NCBI RefSeq assembly: GCF_003002815.1
Contig: NZ_PVTF01000005.1
Coordinates: 558,001-622,000, forward strand
DNA length: 64,000 bases
Reading direction: 5' to 3'
Source: Umezawaea tangerina
Lineage (GTDB): Bacteria > Actinomycetota > Actinomycetes > Mycobacteriales > Pseudonocardiaceae
The notes under the pieces are model-generated. The model worked only from the letters and a program-made list of their open reading frames with translations. It was not told the DNA's origin and searched no databases. The position numbers were made by a program, and so were the translations under genes. Shown here piece after piece: positions 42,339 to 51,352 of this stretch; within the stretch, counting starts at the first letter, position 1, and each line of letters starts with the position of its first letter.

Positions 42339-42462
42339 CCAGCCTCGGCGCTTCGCGGGGGTCCGGGGCGACCGGCTCCCCCGGCGACAGCGGCGGGCAT
42401 CCCGTCAAGGCGGATCCGCGGGCCTCGACCACGAGTGGTCGCCCCCGACCGCCGGAGCCCGA

Positions 42463-42508
42463 ACCCGTGGTGGTGTGACGCGGCTTGCCCCGTCCCACCA
42501 CCACGGGT
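42463..42508. terminator. Bidirectional hairpin terminator
   Basis: ACCCGTGGTGGTG (42463-42475) pairs exactly with CACCACCACGGGT (42496-42508), 13 bp with a 20-base loop, between the Roadblock pair and the convergent membrane gene ending at 42530. Confidence 0.8.
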
Positions 42509-42529
42509 AGGCCTTCCGAAGGCGGACGG

Positions 42530-42850
42530 TCAGTGGCCCTTGCGGGTGGAGCTGTTGCGCACCCACACCCACAGGGCGAGGGCGCCCAGGGCGACGACGA
42601 CCACGATGTCGATGGTCCTGGCGGTGGAGTCCGCGGCGGGGCCGCTCTTCTGCACGACGGTGGACACGTCGGCCACCGGGGCCGAGGGTGTGTCGGTCTG
42701 CGCGAGCAGCAGGGCCGTGCCGGTGGTCAGCCGCAGGTTGTCCTCCGGGGCCCGGTCGGAGGCGTTCGCGCTGCCCGCGACGACGAGCAGCAGGAAGGCC
42801 AGGGCCAGGAACGTGGTGAGCAGCGTCGCGCGAACGACTCGGATGGCCAC
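42530..42850 (-). CDS. Small exported or bitopic membrane protein
   Basis: The 106-aa product uses GTG at 42850, with GGAGGA eight bases upstream. An N-terminal hydrophobic helix (VVRATLLTTFLALAFLLLVVAGSANAS) looks like a cleavable signal peptide (AxA before SDR). A polar middle (SDRAPEDNLRLTTGTALLLAQTDTPSAP) and a second helix (TIDIVVVVALGALALWVWVR) with a basic tail (NSSTRKGH) follow. It is likely a membrane protein with an extracellular loop. The function is unknown; the SPW-repeat membrane gene upstream may be co-expressed, although 92 bases separate them. Confidence 0.65.
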   Translation of the reverse strand: MAIRVVRATLLTTFLALAFLLLVVAGSANASDRAPEDNLRLTTGTALLLAQTDTPSAPVADVSTVVQKSGPAADSTARTIDIVVVVALGALALWVWVRNSSTRKGH

Positions 42851-42942
42851 GGCGTTCGTCCTCCTCCTGTCACGCGCCCGCAGGCGCCAACGTGGAGGAG
42901 TACGTATGCCGGGCCGGTTCGGATCATCGTCGGGCAGGTGAT

Positions 42943-43398
42943 TTACCCGGCGGCCATCTGCCTGGCGCGATAGGTCACGGCGGCGCTTGTCGCGGACGCG
43001 GCGATCACGGCCGAGCCCACGATGATGCCGCTGATGGCGATCGGGCCGTCGGCGACGCTGTACCGCTTGAGGGTCTCGACGATGGACCAGATGCCGAGCA
43101 GGGCGGCGACGACGCTCAGCCACGGCGTGTCCAGCGGTGCCATGGCGCGCACCACCGAGAGCAGCATCACTCCCCCGGCGATCGCCACGACGGGCCAGAA
43201 GCCGACCAGGTTGTCGGTGATGACGGCGCGGTCGAGCACGAGCGGCGCGATGATCGACCAGACTCCCGCGAGGAACGCGACGACGCTGGTGCGGCTCGCG
43301 ACCGCGATCAGCCCCAGCACGACTTCCTCGTCGTGCCGCTGCTCGGTGTCCTCCACCACGTCCTCCGGTCTCGATCGGCTCCGCCCCAGCACTTCCAC
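42943..43398 (-). CDS. SPW-repeat membrane protein
   Basis: The 151-aa protein has two copies of the SPW-like unit: LAGVWSIIAPLVL with its following helix, and LLGIWSIVETLKRY with its following helix. Together they give four membrane helices (about residues 39-58, 65-85, 95-113 and 120-140). The N-terminus is charged and cytoplasmic (RSRPEDVVEDTEQRHDEE). SPW proteins are widespread in actinobacteria without known function. ATG at 43398 is the start. Confidence 0.82.
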   Translation of the reverse strand: MEVLGRSRSRPEDVVEDTEQRHDEEVVLGLIAVASRTSVVAFLAGVWSIIAPLVLDRAVITDNLVGFWPVVAIAGGVMLLSVVRAMAPLDTPWLSVVAALLGIWSIVETLKRYSVADGPIAISGIIVGSAVIAASATSAAVTYRARQMAAG

Positions 43399-43518
43399 GC
43401 GCGCACGGGTGGTGGTCGAGGAGGAATCACGAGCATGGACGACGGCGTGCCGGTTGTCGAGAGCGGATCATTCCCGCGGCGGGAGGCAGACCGGGCGGTC
43501 CACCGGGATCCGCGGCCC

Positions 43519-44580
43519 TCAGGCGCCGCGGTCGGGTGAGCCGAACAGGATGATGGACCGGTACCCCTGCAGCACCGCGAACCGCGCCCCTCGTTCGTCG
43601 AGGCGGGCGATGAGGTGGTCCCAAGCCGCCGCCACGTCGTCGACGGCCTTCATGTTGGCGGTCAGGTCGCCGGTGACGGGGGTGAAGAAGTCGTTCCAGT
43701 GCAACGGGACGAACACCTTGGGATCCACTGTGGACACGACGTTGCGGTGGAACTCCTCGCGGAACGCCGCGTCCTTGCCGAACGAGCCCGCCGTGCCGCA
43801 GAACAGGACGTCGGCGCGGACGCCGTCGAGCCCGCCGGGCAGGAAGCCCGCCGACGCCTTGACGAGCAGCGAGTGGCCGCCGTGCTCGACCAGGAAGTCG
43901 AACGAGCCGCCCTCCAGGTACGCCTTGGCGCCCGCGGGCTGCGCGAGCGGTCCGGTGATGGGGGTGCCGTCGCCGCCGATGGTGCCGGGTGAGTGCTTCG
44001 ACGCCAGGACGGTGACGGTGAAGTCGCCGATCCGCAGGGGTTTCCCGGTCTCGTAGCGGGCGAGCCGCTCCTCGGGCACCCCGCCGCCGCGGCCGATGTT
44101 CAGGGTCGACTCCGAGCCGTGCAGGACCGCACCGGTCTTGCGGGTGAGGTAGGCGGCGTCGAGCGAGTGGTCGTAGTGGGAGTGCGAGACGAACACCGCC
44201 CGCACCCGGTCGGCCCCGACGGCGGCCAGGGTCCGGTCGACCTTGCCCTCGTCGGTGCTCAGGTCGCCGAACAGGGCGGTGGTGAGCGGGACGTCGGTGA
44301 TGAACGCGTCGAACAGCAGCTGCGTCACGCCGTCGTCCACCAGCAGCGTGGTGGTGCCGAGGAAGGTGGCCTGCACCTCCCCGGCGCGCAGCTCGCGGTC
44401 GTCGTCGACGAGGTGCGCCGCGTAGCGCGACACGTCCCCGGACGGGGCCAGGTAGGCGAAGTACCCGGCCGCCGCCGCTCCCACCCCCACGACGCCGACG
44501 GCGCCCGCGATGACCGCCCGCCTGCTGATGCCGCGCGGCGGTGGGGAGTCTGCTGGCGCCTTCTTGCGGGAAAACGGCAT
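43519..44580 (-). CDS. Exported metallo-beta-lactamase-fold hydrolase
   Basis: The 353-aa product starts at ATG 44580 with a twin-arginine-like signal (ISRRAVIAGAVGVVGVGAAAAGYF), so it is probably exported folded. The metallo-beta-lactamase motif HSHYDHSLDAA is at about residues 131-140, with further metal ligands in the SKHSPGTIGG region and near VPLHWNDFF. The long form resembles UlaG/NAPE-PLD-like L-ascorbate-lactonase or phospholipase D-type members rather than antibiotic-cleaving enzymes. It is divergent from a TetR regulator with two phased repeats between them, so expression is likely induced by a ligand. Confidence 0.85.
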   Translation of the reverse strand: MPFSRKKAPADSPPPRGISRRAVIAGAVGVVGVGAAAAGYFAYLAPSGDVSRYAAHLVDDDRELRAGEVQATFLGTTTLLVDDGVTQLLFDAFITDVPLTTALFGDLSTDEGKVDRTLAAVGADRVRAVFVSHSHYDHSLDAAYLTRKTGAVLHGSESTLNIGRGGGVPEERLARYETGKPLRIGDFTVTVLASKHSPGTIGGDGTPITGPLAQPAGAKAYLEGGSFDFLVEHGGHSLLVKASAGFLPGGLDGVRADVLFCGTAGSFGKDAAFREEFHRNVVSTVDPKVFVPLHWNDFFTPVTGDLTANMKAVDDVAAAWDHLIARLDERGARFAVLQGYRSIILFGSPDRGA

Positions 44581-44613
44581 GTCGGGACCCGTTCCACTCG
44601 GAGTGACGGACGG

Positions 44614-44666
44614 AAAGTGGCAGAAACTGACAAAATGAGTGAAGCAAAAGTGGCGGAAACTGTCAA
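44614..44666. promoter_or_regulatory. Phased 20-base direct repeats in a divergent promoter
   Basis: The sequence AAAGTGGCAGAAACTGACAA (44614-44633) recurs as AAAGTGGCGGAAACTGTCAA (44647-44666), 18 of 20 bases identical and exactly 33 bp apart (three turns). They lie between the metallo-beta-lactamase-fold gene and the TetR gene and are likely TetR binding sites. Confidence 0.65.
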
Positions 44667-44688
44667 TTTCGTGTCCTAGGATGTGCCC

Positions 44689-45297
44689 ATGCCGCCGCCC
44701 CAGGGACGCCGCGCGTCCAACGAGGCCCGCAAGAGGCGCGCCGCGCGCCGCGCCGCCGTCGAGCTGTCCGAGGAGCACGGGTTCGGCGCCGTGCTCATGC
44801 CCGCGATCGCCGAACGGGCGGGCGTCTCCGAGCGCACGCTGTTCCGGATGTTCGGCACCAAGGCCGGGATCTTCTGGCACGACCCGTTCCTGGAGCGCGT
44901 GGCCACCCGGCTCGACGAGGACACCGCCCGCGAGGACCCGCTGCGCGCCGTGCTCGAGGCCGTCGAGGCGACGGCGCGGGCGATGGACCACGAGGACCGC
45001 GACCTCGAACGGCGGCGGCGGGCGCTGGTCGTCGCCGAGCCGGAGCTGCTGGGCGTCGGCGCGCGGTCGGTGATGGTCAGCGGCCGCGAGCTCACCGAGC
45101 GGATGACCCCTCCCGACGCCGACGACGCCGAGAGGCTGCGGCTGACGCTGTTCGCCGCGTTCGCCGCCGCGGCACTGGGCGCGGTGCCGGTGGACCCGGA
45201 CGAGCCCGAGGAGCAGTGGGTGGCCGCACTCTCGGCCGCGGTGCGGGTGGCCGCGTTCGGGCCGCTCAGCGAACCGGGTGCGACCTCGGGCCGCTGA
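44689..45297 (+). CDS. TetR-family transcriptional regulator
   Basis: The 202-aa product starts at ATG 44689 (AGGA seven bases upstream; a GTG two codons earlier is possible). The N-terminal HTH is typical (ARRAAVELSEEHGFGAVLMPAIAERAGVSERTLFRMFGTKAGIF). The C-terminal domain is acidic and helical (LRAVLEAVEATARAMDHEDRDLERRRRALVVAEPELLG) as in many actinobacterial members of unknown ligand. It is divergent from the metallo-beta-lactamase-fold gene, which it most likely represses together with itself through the 33-bp-phased repeats. Confidence 0.9.
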   Translation: MPPPQGRRASNEARKRRAARRAAVELSEEHGFGAVLMPAIAERAGVSERTLFRMFGTKAGIFWHDPFLERVATRLDEDTAREDPLRAVLEAVEATARAMDHEDRDLERRRRALVVAEPELLGVGARSVMVSGRELTERMTPPDADDAERLRLTLFAAFAAAALGAVPVDPDEPEEQWVAALSAAVRVAAFGPLSEPGATSGR

Positions 45298-45368
45298 AAG
45301 ACCTCGATCAATGTCCTGTTAGGACCCTCGCGCGACAACCCATGTGGGACAGGACCATCCCATCTAAG

Positions 45369-45397
45369 TTGACTATCGCAACTCAGGTCGATACCTT
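45369..45397 (+). promoter_or_regulatory. Possible sigma-70 promoter
   Basis: TTGACT (45369-45374) and TACCTT (45392-45397) are separated by 17 bases, upstream of the SnoaL-like gene start at 45452. A 7-bp inverted repeat (GTCCTGT near 45319, ACAGGAC near 45352) lies just before it. Confidence 0.45.
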
Positions 45398-45451
45398 GGC
45401 CCCGCACGACCACCACCGGGGACGCACCCCGGTGCCGGTCGAGGGGGACTT

Positions 45452-45919
45452 GTGACAGCGACGGCGAAACACCCGTTCCGCGCGGCAGTGGAAGCCAAGG
45501 ACATGGACGCGCTGGCCGCGTCGTTGGCACCCGACGTGCTCTTCTACCCACCGATCCGCGACGAACCGCTGCGCGGTCGCGAGGCCGCGGTCGCCGGGCT
45601 GCGGTTCGCGGCGACGACCTTCGCGTTCGGCGACGGGTTCCGCTACGTCGACGAGCTCGCCGGTGCCGGGTCGGTGGTGCTGGTGTTCGAGACCGAGATC
45701 GACGGGGCGTTCCTCGAAGGTGTCGACTACCTCGTCCTCGACGACGACGGCCTGGTGCGCGAGCTGCGGATCAGCATGCGGCCCGTGTCCGCCGCCCGGA
45801 AGTACCTCGCCTTCGCGGAGGAGGCCATCGCCGACGGCAGGACCCCGACGGCCTACAGCCGCCCCGGTGACCCGGCAGGACGACCCGGCGGCGCGGGCCA
45901 CCGCGCGGAGGAGGACTGA
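45452..45919 (+). CDS. SnoaL/NTF2-like protein
   Basis: The 155-aa product starts at GTG 45452 with GGGGGA just upstream. It has the cone-shaped NTF2/SnoaL-2 pattern: HPFRAAVEAKDMDALAASLAPDVLFYPP, then FRYVDELAGAGSVVLVFETEIDG and VDYLVLDDDGLVRELRISMRP. Members are small hydrolases, isomerases or ligand carriers; the catalytic residues here cannot be chosen with confidence. The next gene is a tautomerase one base after its stop, so both probably act on the same small molecule. Confidence 0.85.
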   Translation: MTATAKHPFRAAVEAKDMDALAASLAPDVLFYPPIRDEPLRGREAAVAGLRFAATTFAFGDGFRYVDELAGAGSVVLVFETEIDGAFLEGVDYLVLDDDGLVRELRISMRPVSAARKYLAFAEEAIADGRTPTAYSRPGDPAGRPGGAGHRAEED

Positions 45920-45920
45920 C

Positions 45921-46406
45921 ATGCCGAGACTCGACGCCTACATCCCCGAGGGCGCGCTCACCGCGGAGGCCGAGGACGAGCTGCTCTCCACGCTCACCGA
46001 CATCCTGCTGCGCAACGAGGGTGCCGATCCCCGCGACCCGACCGCGCGCTCGATCGCGTTCGTGTGGCTGCACCGGCCCGCGAAGGTGTTCCGGGCGGGC
46101 GCCGCGCACGAGGCCCCGATCTACCGCTTCGAGCCGCGCGTGCCCGAAGGCCAGTACGACGAGGAACGCCGTCGGGCGATGGTCGAGGAGATCACCGCGG
46201 CGGTCCTCGACGCGGAGCGCGGCGCCTACGACCGCGACGCGCTCCGGATCTGGGTGTTCCCCACCGAGGTGCCGGAGGGCAGCTGGGGTGCGGCGGGGCG
46301 CGTGTGGCGGCTGGCCGACATCGCCGGGCTGATCTTCGGTGACAGGGAGAAGGGCCGCGCCTTCGCCGAGAAGCGCCTTGGTGTGCGCCGGAGTTCGGTC
46401 GGGTAG
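45921..46406 (+). CDS. Tautomerase-superfamily protein
   Basis: The 161-aa product begins Met-Pro-Arg (MPRLDAYIPEGALT); Pro2 would become the catalytic N-terminal proline after Met removal, as in 4-oxalocrotonate tautomerase relatives. Two beta-alpha-beta units are visible (first ~65 residues, then YRFEPRVPEGQYDEERRRAMVEEITAAVLDAE), as in the longer, fused members. ATG at 45921 follows GGAGGAG. It forms a two-gene operon with the SnoaL-like gene. The substrate is unknown. Confidence 0.8.
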   Translation: MPRLDAYIPEGALTAEAEDELLSTLTDILLRNEGADPRDPTARSIAFVWLHRPAKVFRAGAAHEAPIYRFEPRVPEGQYDEERRRAMVEEITAAVLDAERGAYDRDALRIWVFPTEVPEGSWGAAGRVWRLADIAGLIFGDREKGRAFAEKRLGVRRSSVG

Positions 46407-46514
46407 CGGTCGCTGTCGACGAGGACGTGAGGAACGCCGGTGATCGCCGCGGCGCTGTTCGGAGGAGCCCCGACCTGGCTGGATACCGAAGGTGAACCCA
46501 GATAGGGTCGCGGC

Positions 46515-46988
46515 ATGGAGTTCGACCGTTCGCAGTGGAGTGCCGAGAACTGCTCCGCCAAGCGCACGCTGGACGTCGTCGGCGAGAAGTGGACGTTCCT
46601 GGTGCTGCGCGAGGCCTACTTCGGGGCTCGTCGCTTCGAGCAGTTCCACGCCGGTGTCGGGTGTGCGCGCAACCTGCTGACCGACCGGCTCAACACGCTG
46701 GTGGACAACGGTTTGATGCAGCGCCTGCCCTACCGGGAGCCGGGGGCGCGCCAGCGCAACGAGTACCGGTTGACCGAGGCGGGTGTGGAGCTGTACCCCG
46801 CGCTGGTCGCGTTGATGCAGTGGGGTGACCGCTGGGTCGCCGACCCCGAGGGCCCTCCGGTCGAGATCACCCACCGCGAGTGCGGCGCGCCCGTGCGGGT
46901 GGAGCTGTGCTGCGCGGACGGCCACGTCGGCCTGACGGCCCGTGACACGGTGGCGGTGCCGGGGACGGGCGCCCGGCGGGCAGGCTGA
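46515..46988 (+). CDS. HxlR-family transcriptional regulator
   Basis: The 157-aa winged-helix protein has the HxlR hallmarks: ENCSAKRTLDVVGEKWTFLVLREAYFGARRFEQF, then GCARNLLTDRLNTLVDNGLMQRLPYRE and RNEYRLTEAGVELYPALVALMQWGDRW. Cys13 lies where redox- or electrophile-sensing members of the family carry their reactive cysteine. C-terminal cysteines (HRECGAPVRVELCCADGH) may bind metal. It is transcribed alone, towards the LuxR gene, and ends at a hairpin shared with it. Confidence 0.9.
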   Translation: MEFDRSQWSAENCSAKRTLDVVGEKWTFLVLREAYFGARRFEQFHAGVGCARNLLTDRLNTLVDNGLMQRLPYREPGARQRNEYRLTEAGVELYPALVALMQWGDRWVADPEGPPVEITHRECGAPVRVELCCADGHVGLTARDTVAVPGTGARRAG

Positions 46989-47003
46989 GAGCCCCGCTCA
47001 GCC
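46983..47003. terminator. Bidirectional terminator overlapping two stop codons
   Basis: GGCTGAG (46983-46989) and CTCAGCC (46997-47003) pair over a 7-base loop. The left arm contains the HxlR stop and the right arm the LuxR stop. Confidence 0.65.
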
Positions 47004-49679
47004 GAGCAGGCGGGTGAGCTCCACGCGGGAGCGGACCTCCAGCTTGGCGAAGATGTTGCGCAGGTGGTGCTCGACGGTGCGGTGGCTGATGAACAGCTGC
47101 GCGGCGATCTCCCGGTTGGTCGCGCCCTCGGCCACCAGGCGGGCGATCTGCGACTGCTGCGGGGTCAGGTCGGTGGCGGGCGCGGGGTGGGTGGTGACGA
47201 TCGTGTCGCCGGAGGCCCGCAGCTCGGCGCGGACGCGGTTGACGAAGTGCTCGGAGTCGTACTGCTGGAAGATCTTCAACGCGTCGCGGAGGTGCTCGCG
47301 CGCGGCCTTGGGCTGACGGACGCGGCGCAGCCGGTGGCCGTAGAACAGCTCGGTCTTGGCCAGCTCCATGGCGGTGCCGCCCTCGCGGTGCAGCCGGATG
47401 GCCTCGCGGAAGTGGTCGTCGGCCTCGGGCGCGGCACCGGCGAGCAGCGCGCGCGAACGGTGCGACAGCGCCATCCGGGCCGGGGCACCGGTGCTGACCG
47501 CCCAGCCCTCGAACTGGCGCAGCACCTTGGCGGCGCTGGCCTGCTGGCCGCACGCCACCGCGGCCTCGACGAAGTGCGGCGCGGTCATCACCTTGATGCC
47601 GGGGTGCACGCGGCCCGTGCCGACCGCGAGCAGCCGCAACCGGTTGAGCGCGTCCACCGGCCGGTCGTCGACCAGGTCGACGCAGGCGAACGCCCACGAG
47701 CCGAACGTGCTGGGCCGGCCGAGCCCGCGCCGCGCCACGTCGGCCGCGGCCAAGTGCAGGCGGTGCACGGCGGTGGCCTTGTTGCCCTGCAACGCCGCCA
47801 TCAGCGCGAGGATCGTGAGGTGGTCCACGACGGTGTTGGGCTGTCCCATCGCGGTGGCCTCGCGCACGCCCTCCAGGGAGCTGTCCAGCGCGATCGAGTG
47901 CTGGTCCAGCAGCAGTGCCGCCAACGACCGGTAGACCAGCGCCCACGGCACGAGCGAGGTCATGCCGGAGTCGCGGGCCGCCGCGACGGCCTGGGAGGCC
48001 AGCTCCAGCGACCGGTCGGCGTTGCCCAGGACGTAGGCCGCCTGGCTGCCCCAGATCTTCGACCGCGGGTCGTGCAGCCCGCCCGCCAGCCGCACGGCCC
48101 GGCGCAGCGCGGGCAGCGCGCGCTGGTGCTTGCCCGCGAACGTGGCGGCCAGGCCCTCCAGGTGGTCGAACATCAGCTGCCGCACGGGCGGGTCGTCGGG
48201 CTGGCGCAGGGCCAGGGCGTGCTCGGCGATCGCGGCGTGCTCGGCCTGGTCGCCCGCGATGCTGCTGGCCTCCGCGGCGAAGATCAGCGCGGTCACGGCG
48301 AGGGTGCGGTGGGAGTCGAGCAGGCCGTCCGAGGCCTTGCGCAGGCTGCGGACCGCCGTGCCGGGGACGGCGTCGCCCAGCTCGATACCGCCGCGCACGA
48401 GGTCGGCCAGGCCGTGCAGCTCGCGGGTGTGCGTGAGGGCGCGGGCCTGCCGCAGGGCTTCGCGCGAGCGGCGCGGCTTGCCGTTGGACCAGTGGTCGGT
48501 CGCGGCGGCGATCAGGTGCGCGGCCTTGGCGGCCGGTGCGCGGGTCAGGGCAGCGGCCCGTTGGAAGGCCTGCGAGGACGCCGTGTAGTCCCCTGCCCGC
48601 CGGGCGACCGCCGCGGCCTCGCCCAGCTCGGCGGCGCACTCGTCGGACGGCTCGCGGGACATGGCGGCGCGGTGCCAGATCCACCGCGACCGGTGCGCCT
48701 CCGGGTCGAGCACCCCGGCGAGCAGGGCGTGGGCCTCGCGGCGTTCGGCGATCGACGTCTCGGTGAGCAGGGTCGTCCGCGTCAACGCGGTGGGCAGCCG
48801 CACGTGCTCGCCTTGCAGCACAAGCAGTCCGGCCGCGCGCGCCTCCTCCAGCGCCTCCAGCTCCAGGCCGGCGCGCACGACGGTGTCGAGCTCCAGGTCC
48901 TCGTCTGCCACCGCGATCCGCACCAGCCTGCGCGCGTCCGGCGACAGCGCCGCCAATCGGGTGCGCAACCGGGAGCGCAGGGCGCTGTCGGGCGGCAGCA
49001 TGCCCGGCGTGGTCGAGCGCGACAGCTCCACGATGGCCAGCGGGTTGCCGCCCGCCAGGTCGAGCACCTCCTCGGCGTGGTCCTCCGAGACGCCCAACGG
49101 GCTGTGCGCGGCCAGCACGCGCATCGCCGCCGGGTCGTCCAACGGCCTCAGCACCGAGGTCGGCACGCCCTCCAACGGGTCCTCGCCGCGCGCGGGCTCA
49201 CGGCCGAACAGCACCGACACCGGGCGCTCGGACACCCTGCGGGCGACGAAGGCAAGCGCTTGCAGCGACTCGGCGTCCAGCAGTCCGGCGTCGTCGACCA
49301 CGACCAGCAGCGGGCGTTCGCGGGAGACCTCGACCAGGAACCGGTGCAGCTCCGCGTGCAGCCCGAACGTGCGGCGCGGGGTGCCGGTGGCCAGACCGGT
49401 CACCGCGGCGAGCGAGGTGGGGACGCGGTCGGCGAGCGGTTGCAGCAGCCGGTGCAGGCCCGCGTGCGGCAGCGCCGTCTCAGCAGGCGCGCCGTGCGCG
49501 GTGAGCACGCGCAGACCGGCGGCCGAGGCGTGGGCCAACCGGAGCAGCGCGGTCTTGCCGGAACCGGGTCCACCCACCACGACCAGCGCGGAACCCCGAC
49601 CGGCGCGAGCGCTTGCGAGCAGGTCCAGCACGGAGGCGCGCTCCTGGTCCCGTCCGTGCAGCACGACCTCGGGAGCCAT
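46998..49679 (-). CDS. LAL-type LuxR-family regulator with AAA+ domain
   Basis: The 893-aa regulator starts at ATG 49679; the frame continuing to 49844 runs through the promoter. The N-terminal ATPase has Walker A GGPGSGKT (residues 36-43) and Walker B LLVVVDDAGLLD (about 116-127). A long TPR-like helical middle (about 350-820) follows. The C-terminal LuxR HTH covers about 830-893 (LTPQQSQIARLVAEGATNREIAAQLFISHRTVEHHLRNIFAKL). This is the MalT/LAL layout; such proteins activate neighbouring transport or biosynthesis genes. It is divergent from the branched-chain amide transporter operon and likely controls it. Confidence 0.92.
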   Translation of the reverse strand: MAPEVVLHGRDQERASVLDLLASARAGRGSALVVVGGPGSGKTALLRLAHASAAGLRVLTAHGAPAETALPHAGLHRLLQPLADRVPTSLAAVTGLATGTPRRTFGLHAELHRFLVEVSRERPLLVVVDDAGLLDAESLQALAFVARRVSERPVSVLFGREPARGEDPLEGVPTSVLRPLDDPAAMRVLAAHSPLGVSEDHAEEVLDLAGGNPLAIVELSRSTTPGMLPPDSALRSRLRTRLAALSPDARRLVRIAVADEDLELDTVVRAGLELEALEEARAAGLLVLQGEHVRLPTALTRTTLLTETSIAERREAHALLAGVLDPEAHRSRWIWHRAAMSREPSDECAAELGEAAAVARRAGDYTASSQAFQRAAALTRAPAAKAAHLIAAATDHWSNGKPRRSREALRQARALTHTRELHGLADLVRGGIELGDAVPGTAVRSLRKASDGLLDSHRTLAVTALIFAAEASSIAGDQAEHAAIAEHALALRQPDDPPVRQLMFDHLEGLAATFAGKHQRALPALRRAVRLAGGLHDPRSKIWGSQAAYVLGNADRSLELASQAVAAARDSGMTSLVPWALVYRSLAALLLDQHSIALDSSLEGVREATAMGQPNTVVDHLTILALMAALQGNKATAVHRLHLAAADVARRGLGRPSTFGSWAFACVDLVDDRPVDALNRLRLLAVGTGRVHPGIKVMTAPHFVEAAVACGQQASAAKVLRQFEGWAVSTGAPARMALSHRSRALLAGAAPEADDHFREAIRLHREGGTAMELAKTELFYGHRLRRVRQPKAAREHLRDALKIFQQYDSEHFVNRVRAELRASGDTIVTTHPAPATDLTPQQSQIARLVAEGATNREIAAQLFISHRTVEHHLRNIFAKLEVRSRVELTRLLG

Positions 49680-49843
49680 GTCCACAGTGTTGCGCGGAGG
49701 TTGCGAACTGGGGAAGGGGTAGGGCCGGAATTTACCTATCAACGTTAGTTTTTCAGTCCCACGACTGGTGATTCCACCGATGCCGAGGACCCATGATCCG
49801 CCCAGACTGCTGCGGACCACCGCCGTTCGTGGAAAGAAGACCA

Positions 49844-50638
49844 ATGACGATCACTTCCCACGAGAAACTGCTGGAGGTCGACGGTGTGACCGTCCGGTTC
49901 GGCGGACTGGTCGCGCTGCACGACGTCGGGCTCAGCATCCGCCCCGGAACGGTCGTGGGTGTCATCGGCCCCAACGGCGCGGGCAAGACCACCCTGTTCA
50001 ACGTCGTGTGCGGGTTCCTCCGCCCCGACGAGGGCGAGCTGCGGTGGAAGGGACGGCCGCTGCGCAAGCACCGACCCGACCAGCTCGCCGGGCTCGGCAT
50101 CGCCCGCACCCTCCAAGGGCTGGGGCTGTTCGGCGGCCTCACCGTGCTGGAGAACGTGATGACCGGCGCGGGCAGGCTCGCCCGCACCGGCGCCCTGGCC
50201 TCGCTGCTGGGCACCGGCCGGGCCGCCCGCGACGAGCGCGAGCTGCGGGCCCGGTCCGAGGACGTGCTCGCCGAGCTCGACATCGCCCACGTGGCGGACC
50301 TGCTGCCCGGCGCCCTGCCCTACGGCGTGCGCAAGCGCGTCGCGCTCGCCCGCGCGCTGGTCGCCGAACCGGAGCTGCTGCTGCTCGACGAGCCCGCCAG
50401 CGGCCTGTCGACCGCGGAGATGGACGAGCTGGCCACCCGGATCACCTCGTTGAGCGAGAAGACCGCGGTCGTCCTGGTGGAGCACCACATGGACCTGGTC
50501 ATGCGGGTGTGCGACGAGGTCGTCGTCCTCGACTTCGGCGAGGTCATCGCGACCGGCCCGCCCGACGTGGTGCGCGTCGACCCCGCCGTCGCCGACGCCT
50601 ACCTCGGCACCGCACCCGAGGAGCAGCCCAGTGCTTGA
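49844..50638 (+). CDS. livG: Branched-chain amino acid/amide ABC transporter, ATP-binding protein (LivG-like)
   Basis: The 264-aa ATPase starts at ATG 49844 after GGAAAGAAG. Walker A is GPNGAGKTT (about residues 42-50), Walker B is LLLLDEPASGL, and the switch His is in VVLVEHHMD. The signature reads LPYGVRKRVALARAL, in the form usual for LivG-type subunits rather than LSGGQ. It is first in a five-gene operon (G, F, H, M, then binding protein) and overlaps the second ATPase gene by eight bases. The transporter imports amino acids, urea or short amides; the substrate cannot be fixed from sequence. Confidence 0.92.
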   Translation: MTITSHEKLLEVDGVTVRFGGLVALHDVGLSIRPGTVVGVIGPNGAGKTTLFNVVCGFLRPDEGELRWKGRPLRKHRPDQLAGLGIARTLQGLGLFGGLTVLENVMTGAGRLARTGALASLLGTGRAARDERELRARSEDVLAELDIAHVADLLPGALPYGVRKRVALARALVAEPELLLLDEPASGLSTAEMDELATRITSLSEKTAVVLVEHHMDLVMRVCDEVVVLDFGEVIATGPPDVVRVDPAVADAYLGTAPEEQPSA

Positions 50639-51338
50639 GATCAACGGGGTGACCGCGGCCTACGGGCTGGTGCGCGCGCTGTCGGAGGTGACGCTGACCG
50701 TCGAGGAGGGCAGCATCACCGCCATCCTCGGCGCCAACGGCGCGGGCAAGACGACGCTGCTGCGCACGATCAGCGGGCTGGTCCGCGCGAGCGCGGGGAC
50801 GATCACCGCCTTCGGCGAGGACATCACCGCGCTGCCCACCGACCGGATCGCCCGCCTCGGCGTCGCGCACGTCCCGGAGGGCGGTGGGGTGATCCCCGAG
50901 CTGACCGTGGAGGAGAACCTGCGCCTGGGCGCGCTGTGGCGCACCGACCGGGCCGACCGCGCCGCGGCGATGGGCGAGGTGCTGGAGCTGTTCCCGCCGC
51001 TCGCGCCGCGCCGGACGAAGGCCGCGGGCACGTTGTCCGGCGGCGAGCGGCAGATGCTCGCCATCGGCCGCGGGCTCATGGGCAGACCCAGGCTGCTGCT
51101 GCTCGACGAGCCGTCGCTGGGTCTGGCCCCCATGGTCTCCGCGAAGATCATGGGGGTCCTGCGGTCGTTGCGCGCGGACACCGGGCTGACCGTGCTGCTG
51201 GTCGAGCAGAACGCCCGCAGCGCGCTGTCCATCTCCGACCGCGGCTTCGTCCTCGCGCTGGGGCGGGTGGTGGCCGCCGACTCCGCGGACGCGCTCCTCG
51301 CCGACGACCAGCTCCGCCACGCCTACCTCGGCTTCTGA
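50631..51338 (+). CDS. livF: Branched-chain amino acid/amide ABC transporter, ATP-binding protein (LivF-like)
   Basis: The 235-aa ATPase starts at GTG 50631, eight bases inside the livG-like gene. Walker A is GANGAGKTT, signature LSGGERQML, Walker B LLLLDEPSLGL, and the switch His is replaced by Gln in LLVEQNARSAL, as is normal for LivF. It pairs with the upstream ATPase to power the two permease subunits encoded next. Its length is typical of the family. Confidence 0.93.
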   Translation: MLEINGVTAAYGLVRALSEVTLTVEEGSITAILGANGAGKTTLLRTISGLVRASAGTITAFGEDITALPTDRIARLGVAHVPEGGGVIPELTVEENLRLGALWRTDRADRAAAMGEVLELFPPLAPRRTKAAGTLSGGERQMLAIGRGLMGRPRLLLLDEPSLGLAPMVSAKIMGVLRSLRADTGLTVLLVEQNARSALSISDRGFVLALGRVVAADSADALLADDQLRHAYLGF

Positions 51339-51352
51339 ACGGAAAGGCCCGG

